Source of the DNA: Campylobacter concisus
GTDB lineage: Bacteria; Campylobacterota; Campylobacteria; Campylobacterales; Campylobacteraceae
Length of the DNA: 64,000 bases
NCBI RefSeq assembly: GCF_003048835.2
Contig: NZ_CP060705.1
Location: 1,674,001 to 1,738,000 of the forward strand
Direction: 5' to 3'
Shown here: positions 53,957 to 63,645 of the stretch, piece by piece
How positions within the stretch are numbered: the stretch's first letter is position 1
Layout: the number at the start of each line of letters is the position of its first letter
Position numbers and translations under genes: made by a program
The notes under the pieces: model-generated
What the model saw: the letters and a program-made list of their open reading frames with translations, nothing else
What the model was told of the DNA's origin: nothing
The model's database searches: none

Positions 53957-54891
53957 AAATTTCTCTTATCTGCCAAGATAGCGAAAATTTTAGCCAGTAA
54001 ATTTGCAAAAACGACAAAAACAGCCGTTAGCAAAATGGTCGCAAGTGCGACTGGATAGTCTTTAGCGATGACTGCATCAAGGCTAAGTTTGCCTATGCCC
54101 GGAAATGAAAAAATGCTCTCAATAACATATGAGCCAGCAAAAACGCCAGCCACAAGGGTTGCGAAATAATAGACTATATCGGTGCTTGCGTGCTTTATGG
54201 CAAAGAGATAAATTTTGCCCCGTCCCAAACCTCTAGCGTGAGCTGTCTGGATAAAGTCAGCATTTAGGCTTTGATTTAGCCTGTCTCTTACAAATTTCAC
54301 GTTTGCGCCAAGGTGTGGCAAGATGATGGCAAGCGTTGGCAAGATGATAAATTTAGCCCCTACTCCGCTAGATCCTAGCTCGTTTGCGCCAGAGCTTGGC
54401 AGCACGTTTAGATAGACGCTAAAGATAGCTATTAGCACTAGTGCTACGTAAAAATGCGGCAATGAAGCTAGTAAAAAGGAGCTAAAATTTATAAAGATAT
54501 CGGCAAATTTATTTTTATAAATGGCACTTAAAAGCCCCAAAAAAAATGACAAAAAAACTATCAGAAAAAACGAAGCAAAAAATAAGATAAGCGAGTTTAA
54601 AAGCCTCTCTTTAATGAGTAAAAAAACGCTTGCTCCACTTACAAAGCTAGTGCCAAAGTCCCCAGTGACAAAGTGAGCCAGCCACCTAAAATACTGCACA
54701 AAAAAGCCATCTTTTAGCCCCAAATTTTCTAAAATTTGCTCTTTTACAGCCACGCTCACCGCCTCACTTCGCAAAAACATCGCGTCAGTGACATTGCCTG
54801 GCAAAAAATATATGAGCAAAAATAGAAAAAATGAGATAAAAAACAGCAACCCAAGGCTTGAGATCGCTGTTTTTAAAATGGCTCTAAACAA
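53953..54891 (-). CDS. nikY: Nickel/peptide ABC transporter permease (DppB type)
   Basis: 312 aa, six helices. LLFFISFFLFLLIYFLPG at the start, EQILENLGLKDGFFVQYFRWLAHFVTGDFGTS and the EAA segment DFIQTAHARGLGRGKIYLFAIKHA are typical of DppB/NikB. Lies 12 bp behind the binding-protein gene. Confidence 0.8.
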   Translation of the reverse strand: MFRAILKTAISSLGLLFFISFFLFLLIYFLPGNVTDAMFLRSEAVSVAVKEQILENLGLKDGFFVQYFRWLAHFVTGDFGTSFVSGASVFLLIKERLLNSLILFFASFFLIVFLSFFLGLLSAIYKNKFADIFINFSSFLLASLPHFYVALVLIAIFSVYLNVLPSSGANELGSSGVGAKFIILPTLAIILPHLGANVKFVRDRLNQSLNADFIQTAHARGLGRGKIYLFAIKHASTDIVYYFATLVAGVFAGSYVIESIFSFPGIGKLSLDAVIAKDYPVALATILLTAVFVVFANLLAKIFAILADKRNL

Positions 54892-54903
54892 AGTTTTTAT
54901 CCA

Positions 54904-56439
54904 CTATTTTACTTGCCACTCTCTTATGTTCCATAAAAATCCAGCCCCATGGTGGCCTAAAATTTGCGTCTTTATGCCTGAAATTTTGTTGTTAAAAACG
55001 AGCGGATAGTCAAGATAGGCTATAAAAATGTAAGGTGGATTTTCAAAAAGCGCTTTTAGAAATTCTTTGTAGTATTTTTTCCTAAGCTCCACGTCCTTTG
55101 TATATCTCGCGTTTTTTAAGGCAAGATCGACGTTTGCGTCCTTGTAGTGGCTAAAGTTCCAGCCATTTTCATTGACATCGATGTCGGCAAATCCGCCAAA
55201 AATTCTATATGTGTGAAAGTCTGGATCAAATGGGCTTCCCCAGCCGATCACGAAGCTATCTACCTTGCTTATGCTAAAGGCTGTTCTTGGCTTTGCGTAG
55301 GCTTTGGCTCTCACGCCAAATTTCTCAAACTCGCTGCTTAAAATTTTAGCTAGATTGATCCTTAAAACATCGTTATTAAAGGCGTAGATATCAAAGCCAA
55401 GCTCTTTGCCGTCCTTTTCAAAAAAGCCAGCCTTGTTTTTCTTAAAGCCGCTCTTTTCAAGTAGCTCCCTAGCCTTTGCAGGGTCGTAGCTAAATTTAAA
55501 CTCGCTGTCATTTGCAAAGCTTTTTTCTATCGGATTATTCGCTACGCTTGCATATCCGTGAAATAAGCTTTTAACGATCTCATCTTTATTTACGGCGTAG
55601 TTTAGGGCTATCCTTACATTTTTATCTTGAAAAAGAGGATCTTCAAAGTTAAACATCAAAGCCCTATAATCCGCGCTTTTAAATTTAAGCAAGCTAAGTT
55701 TTTTATCATCTTTTATGAAATTTACCCCTGTTGGAGAGATGAGTGCGACGTCGATCTCACCGCTTTTTAGGCCCACAAGTCTTAAATTTTCATCGCCAAC
55801 AATTTTAAAAAATACCTTTTTGATCTTTGGCTCGCCTTTATAAAATTTCTCATTTGCCGCAAATTCCAAGCTCTCATCCTTTTTCCATTTTACAAGCTTG
55901 TATGCACCAGTGCCGATAGGCGCGTCGTTAAATTTATCAGTTGCGATATCTTTACCCTTTAAAATGTGCTCAGGCAAAACGCCAAAGCTAAGCGCGTCAA
56001 GAAACGGCGGAAATGGCTCGCTAAGCGTGATCTTAACTTTATAATCACCCAAAATTTCAACGCTTTCTACCACCTCGTAGTTTGAGATAGCAGGGGCGTT
56101 TAGCTTCTTATCTTGAGCCGCTTCGATGGTAAATTTAACGTCCTTTGCGCTAAATTTCACCCCATCATGCCAAAACGCATCATCTCTTAGCTCAAAAATA
56201 TACTCCAATCCATCATCACTCACCTGCCAAGACTTCGCAAGCTCAGGCACAAGCGCACTATTTTCATCGTGGCTCGTAAGTCCCGAGAAAACTAGCGAAA
56301 GCGTAGGATCGTGGTCCTCGTCATAAAGTGGGTTTATGCGAGGTGTTTGCTCCTCGATAGCGACTACAACAGCATTTTCATTTGCATAAGTAAAGGCAGA
56401 AAATAACAAAAACAATAAAGCCAAAAATCTCTTCATCAC
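54904..56439 (-). CDS. nikZ: Periplasmic nickel/peptide-binding protein, NikZ-like
   Basis: 511 aa with signal peptide (MMKRFLALLFLLFSAFTYA). Family 5 solute-binding protein: SLVFSGLTSHDEN, WHDGVKFSAKDVKFTIE, APIGTGAYKLVKW. A His pair near the end (ILGHHGAGFLW, residues 496-497) is a candidate metal ligand; NikZ of C. jejuni uses histidines at comparable places. Likely nickel uptake for [NiFe] hydrogenase, but peptide transport cannot be excluded. SD AGGAG; upstream a palindrome at 56474-56498. Confidence 0.75.
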   Translation of the reverse strand: MMKRFLALLFLLFSAFTYANENAVVVAIEEQTPRINPLYDEDHDPTLSLVFSGLTSHDENSALVPELAKSWQVSDDGLEYIFELRDDAFWHDGVKFSAKDVKFTIEAAQDKKLNAPAISNYEVVESVEILGDYKVKITLSEPFPPFLDALSFGVLPEHILKGKDIATDKFNDAPIGTGAYKLVKWKKDESLEFAANEKFYKGEPKIKKVFFKIVGDENLRLVGLKSGEIDVALISPTGVNFIKDDKKLSLLKFKSADYRALMFNFEDPLFQDKNVRIALNYAVNKDEIVKSLFHGYASVANNPIEKSFANDSEFKFSYDPAKARELLEKSGFKKNKAGFFEKDGKELGFDIYAFNNDVLRINLAKILSSEFEKFGVRAKAYAKPRTAFSISKVDSFVIGWGSPFDPDFHTYRIFGGFADIDVNENGWNFSHYKDANVDLALKNARYTKDVELRKKYYKEFLKALFENPPYIFIAYLDYPLVFNNKISGIKTQILGHHGAGFLWNIREWQVK

Positions 56440-56473
56440 TCGCTCCTTTGTTTAAAAAATATTTGACGAATGG

Positions 56474-56498
56474 TAATACGAAATGCATAAAAGTATTA
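56474..56498. promoter_or_regulatory. Inverted repeat in the nikZ / DUF748 divergent region
   Basis: TAATAC (56474-56479) and GTATTA (56493-56498) are perfect inverted halves with 13 bases between them, 35 bp upstream of nikZ. The shape fits an operator for a dimeric regulator, conceivably nickel-responsive. Does not match the E. coli NikR consensus. Confidence 0.35.
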
Positions 56499-56567
56499 TT
56501 AAGATAAATGTAAATTTAATGTATAGAAAATTTGAAATTTCTAACTATCTTTTAACCTTTTTTAAAG

Positions 56568-56573
56568 TAAAAT
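56568..56573 (+). promoter_or_regulatory. -10 box of the DUF748 gene
   Basis: TAAAAT preceded by AAAG, with the transcript start expected near 56580 and the SD AAAAGG at 56595-56600. It lies downstream of the more distal possible start at 56483, which supports the ATG at 56612. Confidence 0.4.
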
Positions 56574-56611
56574 CAGGGCTTATTTTAGCTGACAAAAAGG
56601 TAAATTTCAAA

Positions 56612-59600
56612 ATGGATAAAAAGAAAAAAATAGCTCTGATCACTGGCATCTGCGTAGTTTCACTTTTGCTTATCTACACGCTACTTGGCTTTTTTGGTCT
56701 GCCTTATGCTATCAAAAATATCGCGCCAAAGTACCTAAAAGACTACAACGCAACGCTTTTTGTAAGTGATGCTAAATTTAATCCCTTTACCTTCGAGCTA
56801 AACGCTACAAATGCCGAGCTAAACACCACTTCGCCGCTTTTTAGCACGAAGCAGATCGACCTTAAACTAAAACCATTTTCTATCTTTAAAAAGCTAGTTG
56901 AGATAGACATTTTTAGGCTAGATGAGCCAAAAGTAAAGATCGCAAGAGACAAAAAGGCAAATTTTAACTTTAGCAATTTTATAAGCGAGGACAACGCAAC
57001 TAGCGAAGATAACAGCACTAGCTCGATAAATTTCGCACTAAATAACGCAAAAATCATCAAAGGCTCATTTTCGTATAGTGATCAAAATTTAACAAAGCCA
57101 TTTAACGTAAGTTTTGATGATATAAACTACGAGCTTAGCTCGCTAAATACAAAGAAAAATAGCGCAGGTAGTCACATATTTGACTCAAACTCAAGCCTGG
57201 CACACAAGATCGATCTAAATGGCGATATCAAGCTAAATCCACTAAAAATAGAGGGTAACGTCAGCATAAAGGACTTTAGCATAAAGCCAGTTGCGATAAG
57301 CTTCATCGACAATGACACGTTAAATCTCAAAAATGCCATTATAAACTTAAAGATAAACTACGCTTTAAATGCCGACGAGAACGCAACTAAGATAAATTTA
57401 AAAGATGGCTTTTTAAATGTAAAAGGGCTAAATTTAAACGAGGGCGAAAATAAATTAAGCCTTGGCGAGCTAGAGCTTCCAAAATTTGACATTGATAGCA
57501 AGATAGCGGATAAAACGGAGGCTGCGCTAAATTTAAGCGCTATAAATTTAAATGACATCTCTTTTAAAAGTGCTATCGCTGCGAGCGTAAAATCACTAAA
57601 TTTAAATGAGATCTCGCTGCTTGCAAATTTAAATGAAAAAAGCGAACTAAACGCCACAGCCAAGCTAAAAAGCGTAGGTGCAAACGCTTTAAAAATAGAT
57701 GAAGCAGATAGGAATTTAGCAAATTTAAAAGATATAAACGCTTCAAATTTAAATCTAAATTTAGTAAATAACAAAACCGCCCTAACGCTTGAAAAAATAG
57801 CACTAAACGGCATCAACGCGCCACTTAGCAAAAGTGCAAATGCAAATGTAGCAAGCGCTGGCGTGACAAATACAAGCTTTACAATGGATGGCAACAAGAG
57901 CCTTGCGAGCCTTGATGAGCTAAACATAAAAAACATAGAGCTTAAAGCAAAAAATAAAGATATAGCAAGCGTTGCTGATGTGGCGATAAAGAGCATAAGC
58001 TTTGATCTTTTAAAAATGGCTCTAAATATCGCTAGTGTCGATGTTAATAAGCCTAAATTTACTTCAGAACTAAACGACAATGGTCTAAGTGCTGTAAGTG
58101 AGCTAGGATTTGGCGAGCAGAGCACAAAACCTGCAAAAGCGGCAAAACACACTAAAAAAGTAGAGAAAAAGGTTGAAAATAAAAGCACTTCAAAAAGCAA
58201 AGAAAATGAGTTTAAATTTGATGTAAAAAATATAAGTGTAAATAACGCAGACATCATTTTAACGCATCTTTTTGAAGGCGAGAAGATCGCTCATAAATTT
58301 GATAATCTTTTTGTAAAAGTAGCAAATTTAAGTAGTGATTTTAGCAAGCCATTTGACGCAAAAGTGGCGATGAAGAGCTCGCAAAAGCTAAATTTGGATG
58401 TTGATTCGAAGATAAAGATCGAGCCACTTGATGTAAGCGCTAAAATCAAGCTAAATGATACAAATTTACCAAAGTATTTTGCCTATGCAAAGCCCTTTTT
58501 AGAGGCCGATCTAGCTAGTGGACAGCTCGAAAGTAGCGCTGAGATAAGCTACGCAAAAGATATCAAAGCAGACGCAAAAGTTAGCATAAAAGACATAAGG
58601 CTAAATGGCAAAAAAGCTGAAAAACTAATCGCCTTTAAAAGCCTAGATCTTGAAAAAATTTCATTTGCCAAAAATGACCTTGCCATAAGCGGAGTGAGCT
58701 TAAATTCGCCATTTATCAAGGCTCATCTAAGCAAAGAGCGTAAATTTAACCTATCTCAGATCGTAAAAGAGGATAAAAATAAAGCTAAAACTGAGGCAAA
58801 ACCTGAGACCAAAAAAATAGCTAGCAAAAAAGAGGGCGAGCTAAAATTTAGCGTGAAAAATTTCTCTCTAAAAAATGGCGAGGTTGATTTCTCGGACGCA
58901 TCGCTATTTATGCCATTTGCCACAACGATCTCAAAGCTAAATGGCAAGCTCACCGACATCGATAAAAAGCGCCCAAGCTCAGGCGAGTTTCAAGGTGTGG
59001 TTGGCAAAAATGGCTTTGCTCAGATCACTGCAAAGCTCTTTCCATTTGAGCTAAAGCAAAATACTGATATAAAGCTTGATTTTAAAGATATCGATCTAGT
59101 TAACGTGACACCTTATAGCGGGCAGTTTGTGGGCTATAAGATCAAAAAAGGCAAGCTAAATTTAAACCTAAACTATAGCGTCACCGACTCAAAACTAAAT
59201 GGCTCAAATTTTATAAATTTTGACTCACTTACACTTGGAGAGAAGGTTGAGTCAAAAGATGCTGTAAATTTACCACTTTCACTTGCTATCTCGATACTTA
59301 GCGATCAAAATAATCAAATAAACATCGATCTGCCAGTTGAGGGAAATTTAGACGATCCTGACTTTAAATATGGCGGCGTCATCTGGGCTGCAGTGAAAAA
59401 GCTCTTTGCCGACATCACGCTAGCTCCATTTAGATTTTTAGGCAACGCCCTAGGACTTGGCAACAAAGATCTTAGCTCTATTGATTTTCTTGCAGGAAGT
59501 AGCGAGCTTATAAGCTCAGAAGCTCCTAAGATAGCTGATTTTATAAAGCTAACTGGCTCAAAACCTAAAATGAAGCTTAGTATAACGCCAACATACTCAA

Positions 59601-59932
59601 AACTCGATGAGAGCTTTTATAAAAACAAAAAACTAGATCAAAAGATCAATCAAATCATCGCTTCAAGCGGCAAAGACTACATCGCGGTTTTAAATGAGCT
59701 TGTGCCAAATTTAAAAGATAGAAGCGAAAAAGCCTTAAGAGAAGAGGCGCTAAAGGGCATCGAGGTCGATAAAGCAAAGCTAGTAGAGCTTGCAAATGAG
59801 CGTGCAAATGCGGTAAAAGAGGCACTTATAAAAGCTGGGCTTGAGGCTGGCCGCATAAATATGAACGATGCAACAAGCTCAGAGCCTAAGCAAAACACCT
59901 ACACAAGCGTACTAATGGGAGTGGCGAACTAA
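56612..59932 (+). CDS. Large AsmA-like DUF748 protein
   Basis: 1106 aa from the ATG at 56612 (SD AAAAGG). One N-terminal membrane helix (about 8-28), then a very long periplasmic domain with many short hydrophilic beta repeats (GFLNVKGLNLNEGENKLSLGELELP and similar), a Lys-rich linker (about 515-555), and a C-terminal DUF748 region (FPFELKQNTDIKLDFKDIDLVNVTPYSGQFVGYKIKKGKLNLNLNYSV). Related to AsmA/TamB-like bridging proteins that may move lipids between membranes; this is inference from family. The stop overlaps the convergent gene by 4 nt. Confidence 0.82.
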   Translation: MDKKKKIALITGICVVSLLLIYTLLGFFGLPYAIKNIAPKYLKDYNATLFVSDAKFNPFTFELNATNAELNTTSPLFSTKQIDLKLKPFSIFKKLVEIDIFRLDEPKVKIARDKKANFNFSNFISEDNATSEDNSTSSINFALNNAKIIKGSFSYSDQNLTKPFNVSFDDINYELSSLNTKKNSAGSHIFDSNSSLAHKIDLNGDIKLNPLKIEGNVSIKDFSIKPVAISFIDNDTLNLKNAIINLKINYALNADENATKINLKDGFLNVKGLNLNEGENKLSLGELELPKFDIDSKIADKTEAALNLSAINLNDISFKSAIAASVKSLNLNEISLLANLNEKSELNATAKLKSVGANALKIDEADRNLANLKDINASNLNLNLVNNKTALTLEKIALNGINAPLSKSANANVASAGVTNTSFTMDGNKSLASLDELNIKNIELKAKNKDIASVADVAIKSISFDLLKMALNIASVDVNKPKFTSELNDNGLSAVSELGFGEQSTKPAKAAKHTKKVEKKVENKSTSKSKENEFKFDVKNISVNNADIILTHLFEGEKIAHKFDNLFVKVANLSSDFSKPFDAKVAMKSSQKLNLDVDSKIKIEPLDVSAKIKLNDTNLPKYFAYAKPFLEADLASGQLESSAEISYAKDIKADAKVSIKDIRLNGKKAEKLIAFKSLDLEKISFAKNDLAISGVSLNSPFIKAHLSKERKFNLSQIVKEDKNKAKTEAKPETKKIASKKEGELKFSVKNFSLKNGEVDFSDASLFMPFATTISKLNGKLTDIDKKRPSSGEFQGVVGKNGFAQITAKLFPFELKQNTDIKLDFKDIDLVNVTPYSGQFVGYKIKKGKLNLNLNYSVTDSKLNGSNFINFDSLTLGEKVESKDAVNLPLSLAISILSDQNNQINIDLPVEGNLDDPDFKYGGVIWAAVKKLFADITLAPFRFLGNALGLGNKDLSSIDFLAGSSELISSEAPKIADFIKLTGSKPKMKLSITPTYSKLDESFYKNKKLDQKINQIIASSGKDYIAVLNELVPNLKDRSEKALREEALKGIEVDKAKLVELANERANAVKEALIKAGLEAGRINMNDATSSEPKQNTYTSVLMGVAN

Positions 59933-60333
59933 ATTTCATTTATTTCGCTGCTTCTTGCATTATAGACAAACCAGCTAAGAAGCATAAGCATCATAAATGC
60001 GCCAAAAATAAGGCTTGCGTAAAAATATAAGTTAAAATCAGCTCCGAGCAAATTTGCGTTGTGAAGGGCGATCATGACGCCAGCTAAAGCGATTAAGTAG
60101 CCAATTAGCTTGATGATGAAAATTTTTGGATTTACAATGATCAGCAAAAGGCCGCAAAGTATGATGCCAAGGGCTATTTGTAAATTTGAAACGTCAGCTT
60201 GAGCGCTTGAGCTAAGTGTTAAAAAGCCAGCTAAAAGTGCCATTAGTATCATTAAAACTGCATAAACCGCCCTGCTTCGTCCAAAGCCATACATAAAGCA
60301 AACAAAGCCCTTATTTTGCCTGTTATAATCCAT
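59929..60333 (-). CDS. Four-helix inner-membrane protein of unknown function
   Basis: 134 aa with four predicted helices (about 23-40, 52-70, 72-92, 101-124). AAGGAG five bases before the ATG supports it as a real gene. No motif I recognise. Its TAG and the TAA of the DUF748 gene share the four bases CTAA. Confidence 0.65.
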   Translation of the reverse strand: MDYNRQNKGFVCFMYGFGRSRAVYAVLMILMALLAGFLTLSSSAQADVSNLQIALGIILCGLLLIIVNPKIFIIKLIGYLIALAGVMIALHNANLLGADFNLYFYASLIFGAFMMLMLLSWFVYNARSSEINEI

Positions 60334-60446
60334 TTTCGCTCCTTTTGGAAGTTTGCTTATTTTAATGCCAAATTCTTAAATAACGGCTTTAATCTGAAAT
60401 TTCACTCATTTTGGCTAATATTTTGCATCTTAAAAAAGGAGTAAAA

Positions 60447-60650
60447 ATGCCTTATGTTAATATCAAAATAGCAGGCCCAGAGCCGACAAAAGAGCAGAAA
60501 GATCAAGTATTTCAAGAGGTGACAGATACGCTTGTGAGGGTGCTTGGCAAGAAAAAAGAGGCGGTTATGATATTTTTAGAAACTCACGATGCTGGCAATA
60601 TCGGCGTAGCAGGCGAGAGCGTAGAAGATAAGAGAAAGGGGATAAAATGA
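60447..60650 (+). CDS. 4-oxalocrotonate tautomerase family protein
   Basis: 67 aa from the ATG at 60447 (AAGGAG upstream; the frame is open to 60411 but the Met-Pro start is required). After Met removal Pro1 is the catalytic base: PYVNIKIAGPEPTKEQKDQVFQEVTDTLVRVLGK. Tautomerase activity is expected; substrate unknown. Coupled to bcp by a 4-nt overlap. Confidence 0.88.
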   Translation: MPYVNIKIAGPEPTKEQKDQVFQEVTDTLVRVLGKKKEAVMIFLETHDAGNIGVAGESVEDKRKGIK

Positions 60651-61144
60651 GCGAATTTAGTAAAGCGGACTTGGAAAGAAAGATAACACTTGAGGTTGGC
60701 GACAAGGCGCCAGAGTTTGAAGCGCTAAATCAAGACGGCGTAAAGGTCGCACTAAAGGACTTTATAGACAAAAACGTGGTTCTTTACTTCTACCCAAAGG
60801 ACAACACTCCTGGCTGCACGACTGAGGCTTGCGAATTTAGCGCAAACTACGATCAGTTCATCAAAAATGACACCGTTATCATCGGCGTTAGTCCAGATAG
60901 CATGAAGTCGCATGCGGGCTTTATCGCAAAGCAAAATTTAAAGCACATCCTCTTAAGCGATGAGGATAAAGAAATTTCAAAGCTTTATGGCGTTTGGCAG
61001 GTCAAGAAAAACTACGGCAAAGAGTATCTTGGCATCGTTAGAAGCACCTTTGTGATCGGTAAAGACGGCAAGATAGCTAAAATTTACAAAAGTGTAAAAG
61101 CCAAAGACCACGCCGCAAAAGTGCTAGCTGATCTTGTGAAGTAA
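60647..61144 (+). CDS. bcp: Bcp-type thiol peroxidase (peroxiredoxin)
   Basis: 165 aa. Peroxidatic Cys in YPKDNTPGCTTEACEF with a second Cys five residues on, typical of atypical 2-Cys Bcp. Reduces hydroperoxides with thioredoxin. ATG overlaps the tautomerase stop. Confidence 0.95.
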   Translation: MSEFSKADLERKITLEVGDKAPEFEALNQDGVKVALKDFIDKNVVLYFYPKDNTPGCTTEACEFSANYDQFIKNDTVIIGVSPDSMKSHAGFIAKQNLKHILLSDEDKEISKLYGVWQVKKNYGKEYLGIVRSTFVIGKDGKIAKIYKSVKAKDHAAKVLADLVK

Positions 61145-61152
61145 GGTAAAAA

Positions 61153-62871
61153 ATGACTAATTTTTTTAACACGCTTATAAAAAGTCCATTTATAAATATA
61201 TTTGTGGTTACAACGGTTGTGATGTTTGTCGCGAGTGTCTATAAAATTTACTTTTTTGAAGGCACTGACCGCATAGCTCTTATGCATATGGTAAGAAGTT
61301 TTACTACTATATTTTTATTAAATTTAGTCATAACTCACCTCATATACCTTATAACTCGTAGGCTTTTTAAGGGTGTTTATCTATTTTATGCGCTAATTAT
61401 TTTTGTGCTATGCTTTATAAACTTTTTTACCCTAACAAGCCTAAAAACAGATATAAATATAGCAATAATCGATAGTGTAGTACATACAAATCCCAATGAG
61501 GCTAGTGAATTTTTTCAGACCTTTTTTGAGGTTAAATATCTGGTCATTGCCATACTACTAACTATCATTTTTTATGTGATGTTAAGATATAAAAAGGCTA
61601 ATTTTAAGGATCTTGGTAGAAAAACTATCGTTATATTATCAGTTATTTATCTAGCTTTTGTAGCCATATTTTTTACCACATCAGTAATGAAATTAAAGTC
61701 AAACAAAGCAGATAAAACTATAAGTAAACTTTCAGAACATATCCTCATAAACTATGTCTTTATAGCTCAAAAATATCTTTTAGATGATAGCTTTTTAATT
61801 AGTAATAAAAAAATATTAGAGGACTACGACGAGTCTAAAAAAGCAAATCAAAATATAAAGACGGAGCACCAAGTGGCAAATATAGTCTTTATAATAGGCG
61901 AAAGCCTGCAAAGAAACGAGATGAGTGTTTATGGATTTGGCTTGCCAACTACACCGAATTTAACAGCGCTAAAACAAAGTGGCAATGCAATCATATACAC
62001 AAATACTATCTCCCCAGATACTTATACAAACGGCTCTCTTGCCAAAGTTTTAAATTTTTCAAACTATGAAAGTAAAGAGCCTTGGAGCAAGAGCTTAAAT
62101 ATAGTTGATATGTTTAGTTTATCAGGATATAAAACATCTTGGATAAGCAATCAAGAAGGTGTAAGTGCTACCATATTATCGCCACACGCAAGTGTCGCTA
62201 AAAGATGTGACACTATATTTTTCTCAGATAAATTTGCTGCAGACTGGAACTATGCCGGTAAAAGTACAGACGGGGTACTCCTGCCTATAATTTTAAAAGA
62301 AAAACAAAACACCAATGGGCTGAATTTTTACACTATTCATTTAATAGGAAATCATTTCAAATATAAGTTTAGATATCCGAAAGAATTTAATAAATTTAGT
62401 GAAAATGATTTAAAAGCCAATCTAAACGACAAACAAAAACAGATTGTTGCACAATACTTAAATAGCGTACTCTATAATGACCACATAATAAACGAAATTT
62501 ACAAATTTTTTAAGGACGATGAAACCTTAATAGTTTACCTTTCAGACCATGGTGAGACATTATTTAAAAAAGACAATGTATTAGAACACGGCATAACAAA
62601 CCGCTTTGTTTTAGAAATTCCACTCATTTTTATAGGTACTGATAAATTTAAAGCAAGATATCCTGAAATTTGGCAAAAACTTGAAAATGCAAAAGATTAT
62701 AAATTTATGAGCGATGACATCATTCATACTTTTGCTGATATTATTGGCGTAAAACCACTTGAATACAATGCCTCAAGAAGCCTAATAAGTGGTGAATTTA
62801 ACGCAAGTAGAAAGCGTCTAATAAACGGCGTTGATTACGAAAGTATCAAAGACGTAAAACCACAATGGTAA
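61153..62871 (+). CDS. Phosphoethanolamine transferase-like membrane sulfatase-fold enzyme
   Basis: 572 aa. Five N-terminal membrane helices (to about 180), then an alkaline-phosphatase-like periplasmic domain: IIGES (Glu250), nucleophile Thr in SPDTYTNGS (Thr290 or 292), IGNHFKYKFRYP and YLSDHGETLF plus LEHGIT for metal ligands. EptA/EptC/CptA family, which add phosphoethanolamine to lipid A or flagellar rod protein. Codon use is richer in A/T-ending codons than in its neighbours, suggesting transfer. Eight bases after bcp. Confidence 0.8.
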   Translation: MTNFFNTLIKSPFINIFVVTTVVMFVASVYKIYFFEGTDRIALMHMVRSFTTIFLLNLVITHLIYLITRRLFKGVYLFYALIIFVLCFINFFTLTSLKTDINIAIIDSVVHTNPNEASEFFQTFFEVKYLVIAILLTIIFYVMLRYKKANFKDLGRKTIVILSVIYLAFVAIFFTTSVMKLKSNKADKTISKLSEHILINYVFIAQKYLLDDSFLISNKKILEDYDESKKANQNIKTEHQVANIVFIIGESLQRNEMSVYGFGLPTTPNLTALKQSGNAIIYTNTISPDTYTNGSLAKVLNFSNYESKEPWSKSLNIVDMFSLSGYKTSWISNQEGVSATILSPHASVAKRCDTIFFSDKFAADWNYAGKSTDGVLLPIILKEKQNTNGLNFYTIHLIGNHFKYKFRYPKEFNKFSENDLKANLNDKQKQIVAQYLNSVLYNDHIINEIYKFFKDDETLIVYLSDHGETLFKKDNVLEHGITNRFVLEIPLIFIGTDKFKARYPEIWQKLENAKDYKFMSDDIIHTFADIIGVKPLEYNASRSLISGEFNASRKRLINGVDYESIKDVKPQW

Positions 62872-62903
62872 AATTTGTCATAACAAAATTTAAAGGAGAA
62901 AAG

Positions 62904-63545
62904 ATGAAGCTTATAAAAATGCTAATTTTAAGTGCGTTTTTTGCGCTAAATTTATCAGCACTGACTGAAGGCGTTGAGTATCAAACTCTAGCAAAACCGC
63001 TTAACGTGCCTAAAAACTCAGTCGTCAAGGTCTTTAGCTACGACTGCCCTCACTGCTATAAATTTGACCGAACTATCACAAGAAAGCTGATGGCAAAGCT
63101 TGATGGGGTCAAATTTATCCCATATCACCTAAGCACCAAAGGCAAGCTTGGCGAGACTACAAGTAAAATTTTCGCCGCTCTTATATCGATAGATGAGGCA
63201 AATGGGACTGATCTGCTAAGCGATGAGTCTAAATTTAAGCAAGCTAAATTTGCGATCTACAAAGCAAGGCACGATGAAAAAGATGACTTTAATGACGGCA
63301 AAGACAAGCAAAGATTTATCGATCTAGCGCTAAATGCGGCTCACGTGAGTAAAGACGAGTATGAAAAAGCGCTAAGCTCAGAGCGCGCAAAAGAGCTTTT
63401 AAACGAGTGGTTTGCCTCTTATGACGTAGCAAGTATCAGCGGTGTGCCAGCCTTTGTGGTAAGCGGCAAGTATCTGATAAATTTAAGCGCAGCATCGTCG
63501 ATCGATGAGATGGCAAAGACGATAAAAGAGCTTTTAGATAAGTAA
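62904..63545 (+). CDS. dsbA: DsbA-like thiol-disulfide interchange protein
   Basis: 213 aa from the ATG at 62904 (AAAGGAGAAAAG upstream; the frame is open to 62865 inside the previous gene). Signal peptide MKLIKMLILSAFFALNLSA, redox site YDCPHCYKF (Cys48-Pro-His-Cys51), cis-Pro GVPAFVV. Oxidises cysteines of secreted proteins. Could also be a DsbL variant. Confidence 0.9.
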   Translation: MKLIKMLILSAFFALNLSALTEGVEYQTLAKPLNVPKNSVVKVFSYDCPHCYKFDRTITRKLMAKLDGVKFIPYHLSTKGKLGETTSKIFAALISIDEANGTDLLSDESKFKQAKFAIYKARHDEKDDFNDGKDKQRFIDLALNAAHVSKDEYEKALSSERAKELLNEWFASYDVASISGVPAFVVSGKYLINLSAASSIDEMAKTIKELLDK

Positions 63546-63549
63546 CTTT

Positions 63550-63577
63550 AGCCTAAAATTTACGGACATTTTGGGCT
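63550..63577 (+). terminator. Hairpin after dsbA
   Basis: AGCC-TAAAAT pairs with ATTTT-G-GGCT around TTACGGAC, five bases after the dsbA stop. No strong T-run. Confidence 0.5.
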
Positions 63578-63645
63578 TAGAAATGTAAATTTAAAGCAAT
63601 TTTAGATAAACTCGGATCAAATTTCTAAAAAAGAAAGGTTTAATT

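Noticed and set aside
57358..58257. 299-codon open frame on the minus strand inside the DUF748 gene
   Set aside because: Shadow frame: a Phe/Ser/Leu-rich antisense of a Lys/Asn/Glu-rich gene, with no SD and no family pattern.
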